A DNA stretch of 64,000 nucleotides from contig DDTM01000058.1 of NCBI GenBank assembly GCA_002344075.1, forward strand, positions 22,438-86,437, in the 5' to 3' direction. How positions within the stretch are numbered: the stretch's first letter is position 1; each line of letters begins with the position of its first letter. Source of the DNA: Bacteroidetes bacterium UBA2364. GTDB lineage: Bacteria; Bacteroidota; Rhodothermia; Rhodothermales; UBA2364. Positions 24,309 through 35,000 of the stretch are shown piece after piece. Under the pieces are notes generated by a model that searched no databases, had not been told where the DNA came from, and worked only from the letters and a program-made list of their open reading frames with translations. The translations under genes were made by a program, and so were the position numbers.

Positions 24309-25559
24309 ATGTTACTCAAAATCATTGTTAGTCACTCTGTTCGGGATGATTTTTCGTCCGACTACCTCTTTGATGAAGGACCCGTGACCATTGGTCGTCT
24401 TCCGGAAAACAAAGTGGTTTTACCAGACCGCGAGTTGATTGTGGGACGACATCATGCGGTGATCTATCTCGAAGAAGCCTTTGCATGGATTGTGGACGAG
24501 TCTAGTAAAAATTTTACGTTTTTAAATGGAGAAAAACTCGAACACGGAAAGAAATACCAACTTCGAGACCAAGATCAACTGGAAATTGGCAAGTACCAGT
24601 TAAGGCTCTTGGACCTTACACCGAAAAATGAACCTAAAGTAGCTCCTGAAGCCGAAGGACAAACAGCCGTTCAGCCTGCTTTTAATCCTTTTTCGGACTT
24701 AGTTCGTGGATTGACCGATGTGCTTCAGCAAATCAAAGCCTCCTATGTGCAGGCTGATCCGGGAACACGAATGGTTGATTTGGAAAATGCATTCCATCGA
24801 GGATTGGGGACGTTTTCTACAGATGAAATAGCCCTTAAAATGGTGGATGCCATTCGCCCCAAGACCGAGTTTTCGTCTGTACAAGTGTCGGTGCCTTCGG
24901 CGGAGCCAGAAAAACCACGTATTGCCCCCCCTGCGGAAATGCCAGGATTTGTACCTTATTCTGGGATAGATGTACAAAATAAAACGGAGTGGGAACGTGC
25001 AATCGGAGGAATTTATAGCAGTGGACAGGATGGGTTGATTTTAAAACGCATGGCAGTGGTGGATGATGTGATGTTGCGGATTGTAGAAAAGTTGATTAAA
25101 ATTCCGGCACATTTTAGGCTAGAGTTTTTAGGCCACTCCTTCATTCCACATGCTTCCGGTTTTCCGTTCCACACAGCAACGGTTGAGCAATATAAAGCCT
25201 TTTTGTACGATATTCATGTGCCTTACGAGGTCTTGCGTGCCCGTTTGTCGGCTTTAGAACAGATTGCGGAAGCGGTGCTTTATCACGAGATTGCCTTGCT
25301 CGAAGGCTATAAGCAGGCGGTTCAATCTGGTGCTTTGCGGATATTGGATCAATTAAATCCAGAACATATAAAAAATGTTGCAGAAAAGGAAGGCCAAGAT
25401 CTATACACCGTTGGTATGTTGAGCCATGCCAAGTGGCTAAAATTGGTGCAACAGGCACACTATGAACTGGTCAGAGAGGATAAAGGTGTGGTTGAAAAAA
25501 CCATTTTTAGGCCCGGTTTTGTGAAAGCCTATCTGGCGAAAATAGAGTCGGTTAAGTAA
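24309..25559 (+). CDS. tagH: T6SS FHA-domain protein (TagH/Fha-like)
   Basis: A 416-residue soluble protein. Residues about 5-100 are an FHA domain: VTIGRLPENKVVLPDRELIVGRHHAVIY, then NFTFLNGEKLEHG; the RHHA segment replaces the usual SRxHA. Residues about 235-416 match the C-terminal part of T6SS-associated FHA proteins (DGLILKRMAVVDDVMLRIVEKLIKIPAHFRLEF, ALEQIAEAVLYHEIALLEGYKQAV). Fha proteins are phosphorylated by PpkA and promote assembly of the T6SS baseplate/membrane complex. This is the second FHA protein in the locus. The 115-bp gap before it has short palindromes (CCTT..AAGG) and could hold an internal promoter. Confidence 0.82.
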   Translation: MLLKIIVSHSVRDDFSSDYLFDEGPVTIGRLPENKVVLPDRELIVGRHHAVIYLEEAFAWIVDESSKNFTFLNGEKLEHGKKYQLRDQDQLEIGKYQLRLLDLTPKNEPKVAPEAEGQTAVQPAFNPFSDLVRGLTDVLQQIKASYVQADPGTRMVDLENAFHRGLGTFSTDEIALKMVDAIRPKTEFSSVQVSVPSAEPEKPRIAPPAEMPGFVPYSGIDVQNKTEWERAIGGIYSSGQDGLILKRMAVVDDVMLRIVEKLIKIPAHFRLEFLGHSFIPHASGFPFHTATVEQYKAFLYDIHVPYEVLRARLSALEQIAEAVLYHEIALLEGYKQAVQSGALRILDQLNPEHIKNVAEKEGQDLYTVGMLSHAKWLKLVQQAHYELVREDKGVVEKTIFRPGFVKAYLAKIESVK

Positions 25560-25598
25560 TATTCGTTTTTGTTTTTGCATATTTTAAGGGAGATTCAG

Positions 25599-26102
25599 AT
25601 GAAACATTACATGAAGACCCAAACGGTTCTTTTGTTAAGCCTCTTGGTGGGGAGTGTTTGGATATCGGGTTGTTCTTTGTTTAAAAAGAAAAAGGCCCCA
25701 CAAACAGTTGTCACTGCACCCGTAGAAACAAGACGATCGGTAGAACTAACCATTAAGGCCGATGCAACCCTGAATGGTGGAAATCGTGTTAGGGTTGTGA
25801 TCTATCAGCTACAGCGCAAAGAATTGTTCATGGCTTCGTCCCGTCAAGCATTTTGGTTGAAAAAAGAAACCTTGTTGCCAGATATTGCCGGAGATCCAAA
25901 TCAAACACTCAGCTTTGAAATTGATCCCAATGTATCAAAGAACCATAAAGTATTTTTGTACGAAAACACCAAGTACATTGGGGTTGCGGTTGATTTCTTC
26001 CGGCCCGATGGCAACTTATGGCGTACTGTAACCGAGATAAATCCAAATAAAAACAGTATGTTTCAGGTTTCTGTCCAAGGAAGTGCCGTTTCGATTAAAT
26101 AA
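25599..26102 (+). CDS. tssJ: T6SS outer-membrane lipoprotein TssJ
   Basis: A 167-residue lipoprotein: signal peptide with lipobox ISGC, lipidated Cys25, followed by a lysine run (FKKKKAP). The mature part has the TssJ beta-sandwich look: VELTIKADATLNGGNRVRVVIYQLQ, MASSRQAFWLKKETLL, HKVFLYENTKYIGVAVDFFRPDGNLW. TssJ anchors the TssM periplasmic domain to the outer membrane. The ATG at 25599, preceded by AAGGGA, is preferred over the in-frame TTG at 25569. It is followed by tssK, tssL and tssM as in classical T6SS operons. Confidence 0.9.
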   Translation: MKHYMKTQTVLLLSLLVGSVWISGCSLFKKKKAPQTVVTAPVETRRSVELTIKADATLNGGNRVRVVIYQLQRKELFMASSRQAFWLKKETLLPDIAGDPNQTLSFEIDPNVSKNHKVFLYENTKYIGVAVDFFRPDGNLWRTVTEINPNKNSMFQVSVQGSAVSIK

Positions 26103-26173
26103 GCACCTGAAACCCATATTTAGACTCCTCATGCAAGGCTGTCTCTGGATGGCCGAAGACCCACACCGATTGT

Positions 26174-27529
26174 ATGGCAAGACCCCAAAAAGTAGTCTGG
26201 TCGGAAGGCATGGCCCTCGACCCACACCACTTCCAACAGTGGGATCGTTTTTCTCAGGCCAATGTTGTGTTTCGTCAGAGAATGTTACAACGTCACGCTT
26301 GGGGAATCCTAACATTGATGATTGATGAAGAAGCGCTCTTAAATGGCCAGTTCAGCTTAAGTCAGGCAAGTGGCATTATGCCAGATGGTCTTGTATTTGA
26401 TTTACCAGAAACCGATCGTGCACCCGATGCAAGACCAATACAAGGTGCGTTTGACCCTACAAAAGACCGCTTGGCGGTGTTTTTGGCGGTTCCTGCCGAG
26501 CGAGTAGAGGGGCGAAATACGTTGTTGCCGGATGTCCCCATCAACCGAACAACGCGGTTCGTTACTACCGAAATTTTGGTTCGGGACGATAATACAGGGA
26601 TTGAAGACCGTCCTATACAAGTTGCGAAAGCCAATTTTCAATTGGTTTTTGAAGGAGAGAGTGTAAATGATCTTAGTACTATCAAAATTGCCGAGGTTTT
26701 ACGAACGAGGACCGGTACCTATGAGTTAAACCCCCAATTTATACCGCCTTGCTTGTCTTTGGTCTCATCTAAGGCTTTAGAAGGTATCGCTCGTCGTACT
26801 ATGGAACTCTTGGTGGCAAAGCGTCAGGCGTTAATGGAAAAACATGCGGCTTATGGTCGCGGCGAATTGATGGCAGCAGATGTGACTACGATGCTGTTTC
26901 TGGAATCCATCAATGGTTCGATTCCTGAAATCAACCACAATTTCTCGGTCATTCAAAGCCATCCCGAAGCCTTCTTTCTTACGCTGCTGCGGCTGTCGGG
27001 TTATCTGACCACTTATTCTACTGCTTTTTCCTACAATGATTTTCCTGCGTATGACCACAGTGACCTAACTACTTGTTTTCATACGCTCTTCAACCAGTTC
27101 CGGACATTATTGGGGGATGTGGTGTTCTCAAAAGAATATGAGCGGATAGACCTGATTCGGAAAGGAGAATCTATTTATCTTGCAACTTTCGATGACCGCC
27201 ATCTACCCGAAAATGTGGAACTGTATCTGGTGGCAACCGGACAAGTGGCATCGGACCGGATGCGGTCTTCTTTTCCAAATGACATTCGGATAGCTTCTCC
27301 GGCCATGATCGAGCCTGTATTAAAAGGCTTTGTCCGTGCCTTGGAAGTACATTATGTTATGAGCCTCCCAAAAGGATTGCCTATACGGCCTGATGCGTTT
27401 TATTTCAAGCTGACGAAATCTGGGCCTTTTTGGGACGACATTCGGGCAAAAAAAGCCTTGGTACTTTTTGTGCCGGCCACGTTGAAAATGTTGGATTTAG
27501 AGCTAATTGCCCTGAATCGTTCTTCATAA
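26174..27529 (+). CDS. tssK: T6SS baseplate protein TssK
   Basis: A 451-residue cytoplasmic baseplate subunit that links the baseplate to the TssL/TssM membrane complex. The N-terminus KVVWSEGMALDPHHFQQWDR is the TssK hallmark, matching W.EG..L.PHHFQ of other systems. Later parts include TAFSYNDFPAYDHSDLTTCFHTLFNQFRTLLG, ESIYLATFDDRHL and RIASPAMIEPVLKGFVRALEVHY. Length is normal for the family. The start codon follows tssJ by 71 bp and the stop is about 100 bp from the preferred tssL start. Confidence 0.93.
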   Translation: MARPQKVVWSEGMALDPHHFQQWDRFSQANVVFRQRMLQRHAWGILTLMIDEEALLNGQFSLSQASGIMPDGLVFDLPETDRAPDARPIQGAFDPTKDRLAVFLAVPAERVEGRNTLLPDVPINRTTRFVTTEILVRDDNTGIEDRPIQVAKANFQLVFEGESVNDLSTIKIAEVLRTRTGTYELNPQFIPPCLSLVSSKALEGIARRTMELLVAKRQALMEKHAAYGRGELMAADVTTMLFLESINGSIPEINHNFSVIQSHPEAFFLTLLRLSGYLTTYSTAFSYNDFPAYDHSDLTTCFHTLFNQFRTLLGDVVFSKEYERIDLIRKGESIYLATFDDRHLPENVELYLVATGQVASDRMRSSFPNDIRIASPAMIEPVLKGFVRALEVHYVMSLPKGLPIRPDAFYFKLTKSGPFWDDIRAKKALVLFVPATLKMLDLELIALNRSS

Positions 27530-27631
27530 ATCCGACTCTTGTTGGACTCTATTCATTCACTTTGGGGCGGTGATGGGCAGGTACCTAAAACCGATCTACC
27601 CATTTATACGTTCATTTCAACGTCGAGAATC

Positions 27632-28297
27632 ATGAGTGCTAAACGTCCGCGTCTTTCCAAGTTCTGCACGGAGTTTTTGATGTTTGCTTTGCACATCCGT
27701 CGAACCCAGAACCCCGGTCACCCCGGGACGCTTCGTGAAAGTGTAAAACTGGCGCTTCAGAAATTAGAAAATACCTGTAAACAGGCGGGAGTTGGTTTTC
27801 AGGATTTTCAACAGGCCAAATTCGCCTTGGTGGCATTTTTGGATGAGTCTGTGAGTATTCCAGCTTGGCCTTACAATGATGCCTGGAAACGAAATCCGCT
27901 TCAATTCGAGTTGTATGGTCGTTACGATGCTGGGGAACAATTTTTTGAACGGATTGCATTTCTCCGACAAGATGTTCGGGCGAATCTGGAGGCACTGGAA
28001 GTGTTTTATCTATGCCTGACGCTTGGATTTCGAGGGAAGTATGAAATTGTGGGACGTGACCAATTGGCTGCGTTGCAAGATCAACTATACCGAGATTTGA
28101 AGCCCTTTGTCCAAGATACAACAGCCCAACTGGCACCCAGTGGATACCCCCGTGCCAAAGTGATGGCGGAAGCGAGGCGGGAAATTCCGATCTGGGTCAT
28201 TTTTGCCGTTGCTGGTAGCATCATGATTTTGTTTTACATCATCATGAGCTTTCTGATTTCCAATGCTGCCGCCAATGTGATGTCGGGAGTTCAATAA
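27632..28297 (+). CDS. tssL: T6SS inner-membrane protein TssL (DotU/IcmH family)
   Basis: A 221-residue inner-membrane component of the T6SS envelope complex. The cytoplasmic part has the DotU signature: KFCTEFLMFALHIRR, QAKFALVAFLDESVSIPAWPYNDAW, ERIAFLRQD, LEVFYLCLTLGFRGKYE. One C-terminal membrane helix lies at about 185-212 (IPIWVIFAVAGSIMILFYII), and only a few residues follow. No peptidoglycan-binding OmpA domain is fused, unlike in evolved TssL. A start at an in-frame TTG (27539) is possible and would add 31 residues, but the ATG at 27632 gives the normal N-terminus. Confidence 0.9.
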   Translation: MSAKRPRLSKFCTEFLMFALHIRRTQNPGHPGTLRESVKLALQKLENTCKQAGVGFQDFQQAKFALVAFLDESVSIPAWPYNDAWKRNPLQFELYGRYDAGEQFFERIAFLRQDVRANLEALEVFYLCLTLGFRGKYEIVGRDQLAALQDQLYRDLKPFVQDTTAQLAPSGYPRAKVMAEARREIPIWVIFAVAGSIMILFYIIMSFLISNAAANVMSGVQ

Positions 28298-28332
28298 CTG
28301 CCTTAAGCAAACCACTAAGCATTTCCAAAGCC

Positions 28333-31300
28333 ATGCTCAACGCACTTAAAAACGAATTCTTTATTGGTGGCGTCACCTACATCATCTTTGCAGCAGGGAT
28401 TTTTTATCTCGGTAGTCTATTTGAGATTGACATGACCATGCGGATTTTGATTTCGCTGGTCATATTGCTACTTGTGGCGCTGGTGATGATGTACCGAAAA
28501 ATGAAAGCCAACCGAGATGCGGCCAAATTGGAAGCAGGTATGAAAGCCCAAGCGGATGCCGCACTCTTTGGTCAAGTGTCTGATAAACGATTGGAGATTG
28601 AAGAGTTACAGAAAAAATTTGTGGCTGCCATCGAAACCCTTAAACAATCCAAATTGGGCAAAGGTGGTAAAGGAAATCAGGCACTCTATTCACTCCCGTG
28701 GTACATGCTCATCGGCCCGCCTGCCGCTGGGAAAACCACCCTGATCCAACAATCTGGCCTTCAGTTTCCTCTGGAGTCAAGTAGGGTTCGTGGTGTTGGT
28801 GGAACAAGGGATTGTGATTGGTTCTTTTCCACCTCGGCTATATTCTTGGACACTGCCGGCCGATATACCACCGAAAAATCAGACGAGCCGGAGTGGTTAG
28901 GTTTTCTGGATCTGCTCAAAAAATATCGCAAAAAAAAGCCACTAAACGGGGTTATTGTGTCTTTGGCGGTTACAGACTTAATGGGCCGAACCGAAGAGGT
29001 TGAACAACATGCAGCGAGTATCCGCCGCCGTTTGGATGAGTTGATTAGCCGTCTTGGAGTGCATTTTCCCGTTTATTTAGTCTTTACCAAAAGCGATTTG
29101 GTAGAAGGATGTATAGAATTTTTTAGTGATCTAAACGCCCGTGAAGTGGAACAGATCTGGGGGCATACCCTGGATGAAAGTGAGCAAACGAGTAAAGAGC
29201 CGGGTCAGATTTTTAGATCAACCTATAATCGGATGTTGAAAACATTAGAAGATTTACGGTTAAATCGTTTAAATACCAACCTGAAACGGGAAGATCGTCG
29301 AAAAGTATATAGTTTCCCTGACGAAATGACCGGATTAAAAGACCCGATCACTACGTTTGTTAATCGCTTGTTCCAGTATAATCCTTTCAATGAAAACCCG
29401 ATATTTCGGGGCTATTACTTCACAAGTGGAACCCAAGAAGGAACTCCGATTGATCGGGTGATGCAGGCACTGGCCAATCAGTATAGTTTGCCACAAACAG
29501 GCGGCGAGATGCCGATTCAGCGCGAGACCAAGAGTTATTTTATCAAGGACATTTTTAACCATGTGATCATTCCGGACCAACGGATGGCGATGCATACAAA
29601 GGCCGAGAAGAAATTACAGAACAAACTCCAGATAGGATCCATCGCATTGGCAGTAATCACGATGTTGTTGTTTTTCTGGGGGGTGGGTTGCGGGTATTCC
29701 AAATCTAATCAAACGTTGGCCAACTTGGACGATGCAATACTAAAGGCAAAATCGGTGGCATGGTCCGGGCCAGAAAAAACAATTCCTAATTTACAGATAT
29801 TAGACAACCTTCGGCTCCGGATTCATGAAGCCGAAGAAGAAAGTTTTTTCTGGACGATGGGGATGACACGTGGAGCAAGTGCGGCGGAACAAGCGCGTCT
29901 GTTATTCTTTCGTAAATTCAGGCCATTGGTTGAGCAGCAATTTTATCGAAATATGGAGTCTGGATTGCGTGAGTATGTAGCTTCAGGCCAAGACCCGATT
30001 GGAAAAATGGAAGAGCAGTTAGGAGCCTATATCTTAATGGGGCCAGACGTGAATTTTGCTCAGGGAGCCGAGCCACCAACCAAAGCCGAAGGGGTTAAGC
30101 ATTTGCAGGTGTTTTTGTCCTATGCAGCCGACCTTCAGTTCAATAATCCTTCGGGAAATATGCGGCTCTCCAAGGAAATTCAAACGATGGTAAAAGAACA
30201 GGTCAAACTTTTTGGCGAAGTGGTGCGGCAAAATGAACCGCTAAGATTCCGTACAGACCAAACACTCATCCGGCAATCAAGAGAATTGCTCCGTAGAAAC
30301 CTTTCTGCAAAATCAATTTATCATAGCATTAAACGACAGATTATTAATCAAACCCCCCGGTTAGGAAGCATCGGCTTATCAGAATTATTAGGCCCCATTT
30401 CTTCTGGCTACATGTTTGGAAGTGTGCGGGTTAATGGCTTTTTCACTCGCTCTGCATGGGATACCTTAGTTGTTCGCGAATTTACAAAGCGAAGCGAAAA
30501 TCCGGTGGCAGGTAACTGGATCATCGGCCCACTTTCCAAGGCCCAGTTACCGAGCAACCTGACCAATCCGGTAGAGTATTTACGTTCGTTGGTTAGGTTC
30601 TATTTTGAGGACTATGCCCGAACATGGGTTACGTTTGTACAAGGTGTTACTTACGACCGTTCTGGTGTCTCTGGCAGCAATCCACTTTCGGTAGCATTAC
30701 GTTTAAACCAACTTTCCGCTGCTGGCTCATCTCCCTTCCAAGCGCTTGTGGATTCGGTATCTTCACAAAATCGTTTGTCTTTTAAGCAGGAAAAAGGAGG
30801 CAATATTGTAACGAATACTTGGGACAGCATTATGGGCAACGAGCGTACCGATATTCAGGTGGATCAATCCGGGTTGGATGTTGGGCAATCTATAAAAGCC
30901 ATTCATGCACTGTCAACCTTACCGCCACCGGGTGGAAAGGGAACCAATGGCGGGCTTAAAACGCTTTTAGATGCCTATTTTGCTGTGAGCAAGGAAGTGG
31001 AACGAATGGCCAGTGGTCAACAAGCCCCAATGGCAGAACAGTCTATTAACAGTGCGAAAGATGTTGCAGAAAGATTATCTGGGCTTTTTGACGCCGGAAC
31101 TGGGGCGAGAATAAAGGCATTGCTCCAAGCCCCATTAGAGGATATTTCGTCGGGGGTGGTGGTCATCCAACAGGAACAAGTAGCGCAAACTTTTTCGGCG
31201 TCCGTTGGTGGAGAATTGGCTTCTGTACAGGGAAGGTATCCGTTTAGTGAAAGCGCCAGTGCAGACTTATCGGCGGATGAATTTGGAGACTTGTTTAAGC

Positions 31301-31854
31301 CGGGTGGGAAGTTAGACCAATTCTTTGATCAAAACAAGGCGATGATAGACAATCCTAACAGTGGTGCTAAAGGGGCAGAATTAAAATCTTTCCGAGACAA
31401 GGTGCGAGAAGTGCAGAAAAGTTTCTTTGCGGGCGGCAGTTTGTCTGCACAGTTCGATATGGTTCCGGAGCGTCCAGAGCCTTCCAATGTTGTGGCCGAG
31501 GTTGACCTGAAAATGGATGCCACTCTTCACAATAATCGGACATCGGAAGGGTTTTCATTCGAGTCTCCCAAACGCATTGCTTGGCCGGGCGACGGAAGTG
31601 AAGCCTATGTCGAAATACGAGATGTGAATGGAAATAGTGCCCGGGTCGCAGCACCAAGAGGGGCCTTTGCCATGTTCCGCTTGCTCGAAAAAGGCTCGTT
31701 AAAAGCCCGGTCTTCGGATGAATTTGTGGTGGAATGGAATGTCAAACTCGGCGGAAGAACAGTCCGATTGCGCTATACCATCCAAGCGGCTGGGCTGAAA
31801 AACCCGATTGCCGGCCTTAATTTACTTCATGACATGAAAATGCCAGAACTCTAA
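28333..31854 (+). CDS. tssM: T6SS inner-membrane protein TssM
   Basis: A 1173-residue protein spanning the inner membrane and reaching TssJ in the periplasm (IcmF in the Legionella naming). Two membrane helices are close to the N-terminus (about residues 8-28 and 35-53). A cytoplasmic NTPase-like domain has Walker A GPPAAGKTT near residue 128 and DTAGRY as switch region. The third membrane helix is at about 432-455. A long periplasmic part ends in the beta-rich C-terminal domain (MDATLHNNRTSEGFSFESPKRIAWPGDG, VEWNVKLGGRTVRLRYTI) that binds TssJ. Both Walker motifs appear intact. Length is typical. It is the last gene of the locus and is followed by a clean terminator. Confidence 0.95.
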   Translation: MLNALKNEFFIGGVTYIIFAAGIFYLGSLFEIDMTMRILISLVILLLVALVMMYRKMKANRDAAKLEAGMKAQADAALFGQVSDKRLEIEELQKKFVAAIETLKQSKLGKGGKGNQALYSLPWYMLIGPPAAGKTTLIQQSGLQFPLESSRVRGVGGTRDCDWFFSTSAIFLDTAGRYTTEKSDEPEWLGFLDLLKKYRKKKPLNGVIVSLAVTDLMGRTEEVEQHAASIRRRLDELISRLGVHFPVYLVFTKSDLVEGCIEFFSDLNAREVEQIWGHTLDESEQTSKEPGQIFRSTYNRMLKTLEDLRLNRLNTNLKREDRRKVYSFPDEMTGLKDPITTFVNRLFQYNPFNENPIFRGYYFTSGTQEGTPIDRVMQALANQYSLPQTGGEMPIQRETKSYFIKDIFNHVIIPDQRMAMHTKAEKKLQNKLQIGSIALAVITMLLFFWGVGCGYSKSNQTLANLDDAILKAKSVAWSGPEKTIPNLQILDNLRLRIHEAEEESFFWTMGMTRGASAAEQARLLFFRKFRPLVEQQFYRNMESGLREYVASGQDPIGKMEEQLGAYILMGPDVNFAQGAEPPTKAEGVKHLQVFLSYAADLQFNNPSGNMRLSKEIQTMVKEQVKLFGEVVRQNEPLRFRTDQTLIRQSRELLRRNLSAKSIYHSIKRQIINQTPRLGSIGLSELLGPISSGYMFGSVRVNGFFTRSAWDTLVVREFTKRSENPVAGNWIIGPLSKAQLPSNLTNPVEYLRSLVRFYFEDYARTWVTFVQGVTYDRSGVSGSNPLSVALRLNQLSAAGSSPFQALVDSVSSQNRLSFKQEKGGNIVTNTWDSIMGNERTDIQVDQSGLDVGQSIKAIHALSTLPPPGGKGTNGGLKTLLDAYFAVSKEVERMASGQQAPMAEQSINSAKDVAERLSGLFDAGTGARIKALLQAPLEDISSGVVVIQQEQVAQTFSASVGGELASVQGRYPFSESASADLSADEFGDLFKPGGKLDQFFDQNKAMIDNPNSGAKGAELKSFRDKVREVQKSFFAGGSLSAQFDMVPERPEPSNVVAEVDLKMDATLHNNRTSEGFSFESPKRIAWPGDGSEAYVEIRDVNGNSARVAAPRGAFAMFRLLEKGSLKARSSDEFVVEWNVKLGGRTVRLRYTIQAAGLKNPIAGLNLLHDMKMPEL

Positions 31855-31875
31855 GCCGGAATACTTAATTATTGA

Positions 31876-31906
31876 AGGCGCTCACCTCGCACGGGCGCCT
31901 TTTTTT
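31876..31906 (+). terminator. intrinsic terminator after tssM
   Basis: AGGCGC (31876-31881) pairs with GCGCCT (31895-31900) across a 13-base loop and is followed by seven Ts (31900-31906). It lies 22 bp past the tssM stop and closes the T6SS transcript. Confidence 0.9.
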
Positions 31907-32025
31907 ATGATAAAACGTTAAAACGTCCCACAAATCAATCTGTAGTTGTTATTTTTTGCCATTGGTCGTATCTTATCTGTCTGTATAAAACTGTATTGAC
32001 CCCTTTGAGCGGAAGTATTAAGACG

Positions 32026-35000
32026 ATGAATAAGCGATTTCCAGAAGCAAAGCAAGTTGATTTCCCTGCGTTAGAACAGCAAATGCTGGATTGGTGGAAA
32101 GTCGAACGAATTTTTGAACGCAGTATCGAAGAAAGAAGCATAGATCGGCCTTTTACGTTCTATGAAGGCCCACCCACCGCAAACGGAAAACCGGGTATTC
32201 ACCATGTGATGGCCCGAACCATTAAAGATACGTTTTGCCGTTACCAATCTTTAAAGGGAAAACGGGTAAATCGAAAAGCAGGATGGGATACGCATGGCTT
32301 GCCCGTTGAGATTGAGGTGGAGAAGCGGCTGGGTATCGAAGGTCGGCATAAAGTGGAAGAGTTTGGGCTTGAGGCATATAACAAAGCATGCAAAGACAGT
32401 GTTTTAGAATATACAGGGCTTTGGCACCAGCTCACGGAAAGAATGGGTTACTGGGTAGATATGAATGACCCATATATCACCTACGAGACCGCCTACATTG
32501 AATCTGTCTGGTGGTTGCTGAAACAAATTTATGATAAAGGACTCCTGTTTAGAGGGTATAAAATCCAATGGTATAGCCCTGGCTCTAATACTGTGCTTAG
32601 TTCCCATGAAGTGAGTTTGGGGTATAAAGAGGTGCAAGATCCTGCGGTATTTGTTCGTTTTCCGTTAGAGGGTGAAGAGAATACTTCATTTTTGGCTTGG
32701 ACTACTACTCCTTGGACCCTGATTTCTAATACAGCACTTGCTATCCACCGAAACATAGACTATGTGAAAATCCGACACCTGTTAGCAAGTGGTGAGGCGG
32801 AATATTTAATCCTTGCGAAAAATCGTTTATCGGTGATTAAAGATGATTATGAAATAATTTCCGAACACAAAGGTGCTGAATTTTTGGGTCTTAGCTATGA
32901 GCCACCCTTTGATTATTTTGTGACCGAGGTGGGGAAAGAGGCTGCTTGGCGGGTCATTCATGCAGATTTTATTACCGATTCGGATGGAACAGGCGTGGCT
33001 CATGAAGCTCCCGCCTTTGGAGCGGACGACTATAATGCGGTGGTGCTAAAAGAAAAAATGCCGCTATTTAATCCGGTTAAGCCCGACGGCACTTTTGAAG
33101 ATCGCATTACACTGGTTGCAGGTATGCACTTTAAAGAGGCCGACAAAGTAATTTCTCGGAAATTGAAAGAGCAGGGAAAATTGTTCCGTTTGGAAACCTA
33201 TCTTCATAACTACCCCCATGACTGGCGAAAAGGGACACCATTGATGCAATATCCAATGGAGTCATGGTTTATCCGCACTTCATCCATTAAAGATCGGTTA
33301 GTAGCACTGAATAAAACCATTAATTGGCAACCGGAGACCATTGGTACAGGGCGTTTTGGTCAATGGTTGGAGAACAACGTAGATTGGGCCCTTTCAAGGA
33401 GCCGTTATTGGGGGACGCCGCTGCCTATCTGGGTTGCGGAAAATGATCCTGAATATGTAGAGATGATTGGCTCGGTGGCAGAATTGAGAGAAAAATGCGG
33501 GTCTGCGGTCCCTGAGAATTTTGAAGAGGTGGATCTTCATCGGCCTTATGTTGATCAGTACACTTGGGATGCGCCAGCACACATTGGTGGAAAAATGAAA
33601 CGTATTCCAGACCTGATTGACGTTTGGTTTGATTCTGGTGCGATGCCTTTTGCGCAGTGGCACTATCCATTTGAAAACAAAGAAAAGTTTGAAGCCAGTT
33701 TTCCTGCCGATTTTATTGCCGAGGGCGTAGATCAGACAAGAGGGTGGTTTTATTCGCTACATGCCATTGCTGCCCTCGTAATGGATAATGTTGCTTTCAA
33801 GAATGTAGTATCTAATGGATTGTTACTGGATGAGAAGGGCGAAAAAATGTCTAAATCCAAAGGGAATGTTGTAGATCCATTTAAGGCATTAGCAGAACAT
33901 GGCGCCGATCCTGTACGTTGGTACATGATGTCTAATTCACAACCGTGGGAAGACCTGAAGTTTTCTTTTCCTGCACTGGAAATCACCAAACGTAAATTTT
34001 TCTTAACGCTGGCCAATACATATTCTTTTTTTGAGACCTACGCGAATGTAGATGGATTTGTGTTTAAAGAAGAGCGGGTATCGGTACAGGAACGTGCGGA
34101 ATTGGACCGCTGGATTCTGAGTCGGCTGAATACCACGCTGACCGAAGTGGATTTGGCGTTTGAAGCATATCATCCTACCCGCGCTGCGCGTGCGATAGAA
34201 CAATTTGTGGACGAACTATCCAACTGGTATATCCGTCGGAGCCGACGTCGCTTCTGGAAGAGTGAACAAGACAATGACAAGTTGGCGGCTTTCCAAACCG
34301 TTTATGAATGTTTGGAGGCCGTTTCGATTATGATGTCCCCCATAGCACCGTTTTATTCCGACTGGCTATTTAAAGCCTTAAATGACACTTCCGGAAAACG
34401 TCGTGCGGACTCGGTGCATCTGGCCGACTTTCCCGCTGTGGAAAAATCTGCCTTAGATCCTGATTTAGAGCATCGGATGGGGCTTGCGCGATCTCTTACA
34501 TCGGTGGTGTTGTCGCTTCGCAATCAGGTGCAAATTAATGTACGGCAACCTTTGAAGAAAATGCTTGTCGTTTTGAACCGTCATGTGGACCGTAATTCGG
34601 TTGAGCAAATGAAGAATATCATTTTAGATGAGGTAAATCTTAAGTCTTTAGACTTCATTACGTCGTCAAGTGATGTTGTTAAAAAGTCTATTAAGCCTAA
34701 TTTTCGCGTACTTGGCAAAAAAGTGGGCGGGCTAATGAAGGCGGTTCAGGCACAGATTCTAAGAATGACGACCACAGAAATAGAAGCCTTTGAGCGTGAA
34801 GGTACATATAATCTGACCCTGCCGGATGGCGCTGTTGTAGAATTAATGGCAGAAGATGTGGATGTTTTGAGCGAAGGGGTAGCGGGTTGGTTGGTTGGGT
34901 CTGAAGGCTTGGTTACGGTTGCATTGGACACCAATATTACGCCGGCCTTGCGTGCGGAAGGACTGAGTCGCGAGTTGGTCAATCGTATTCAAAACTTAAG

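Noticed and set aside
31907..32025. T-box leader ahead of ileS
   Set aside because: The stretch between the tssM terminator and ileS is too short and has no T-box consensus or antiterminator hairpin.
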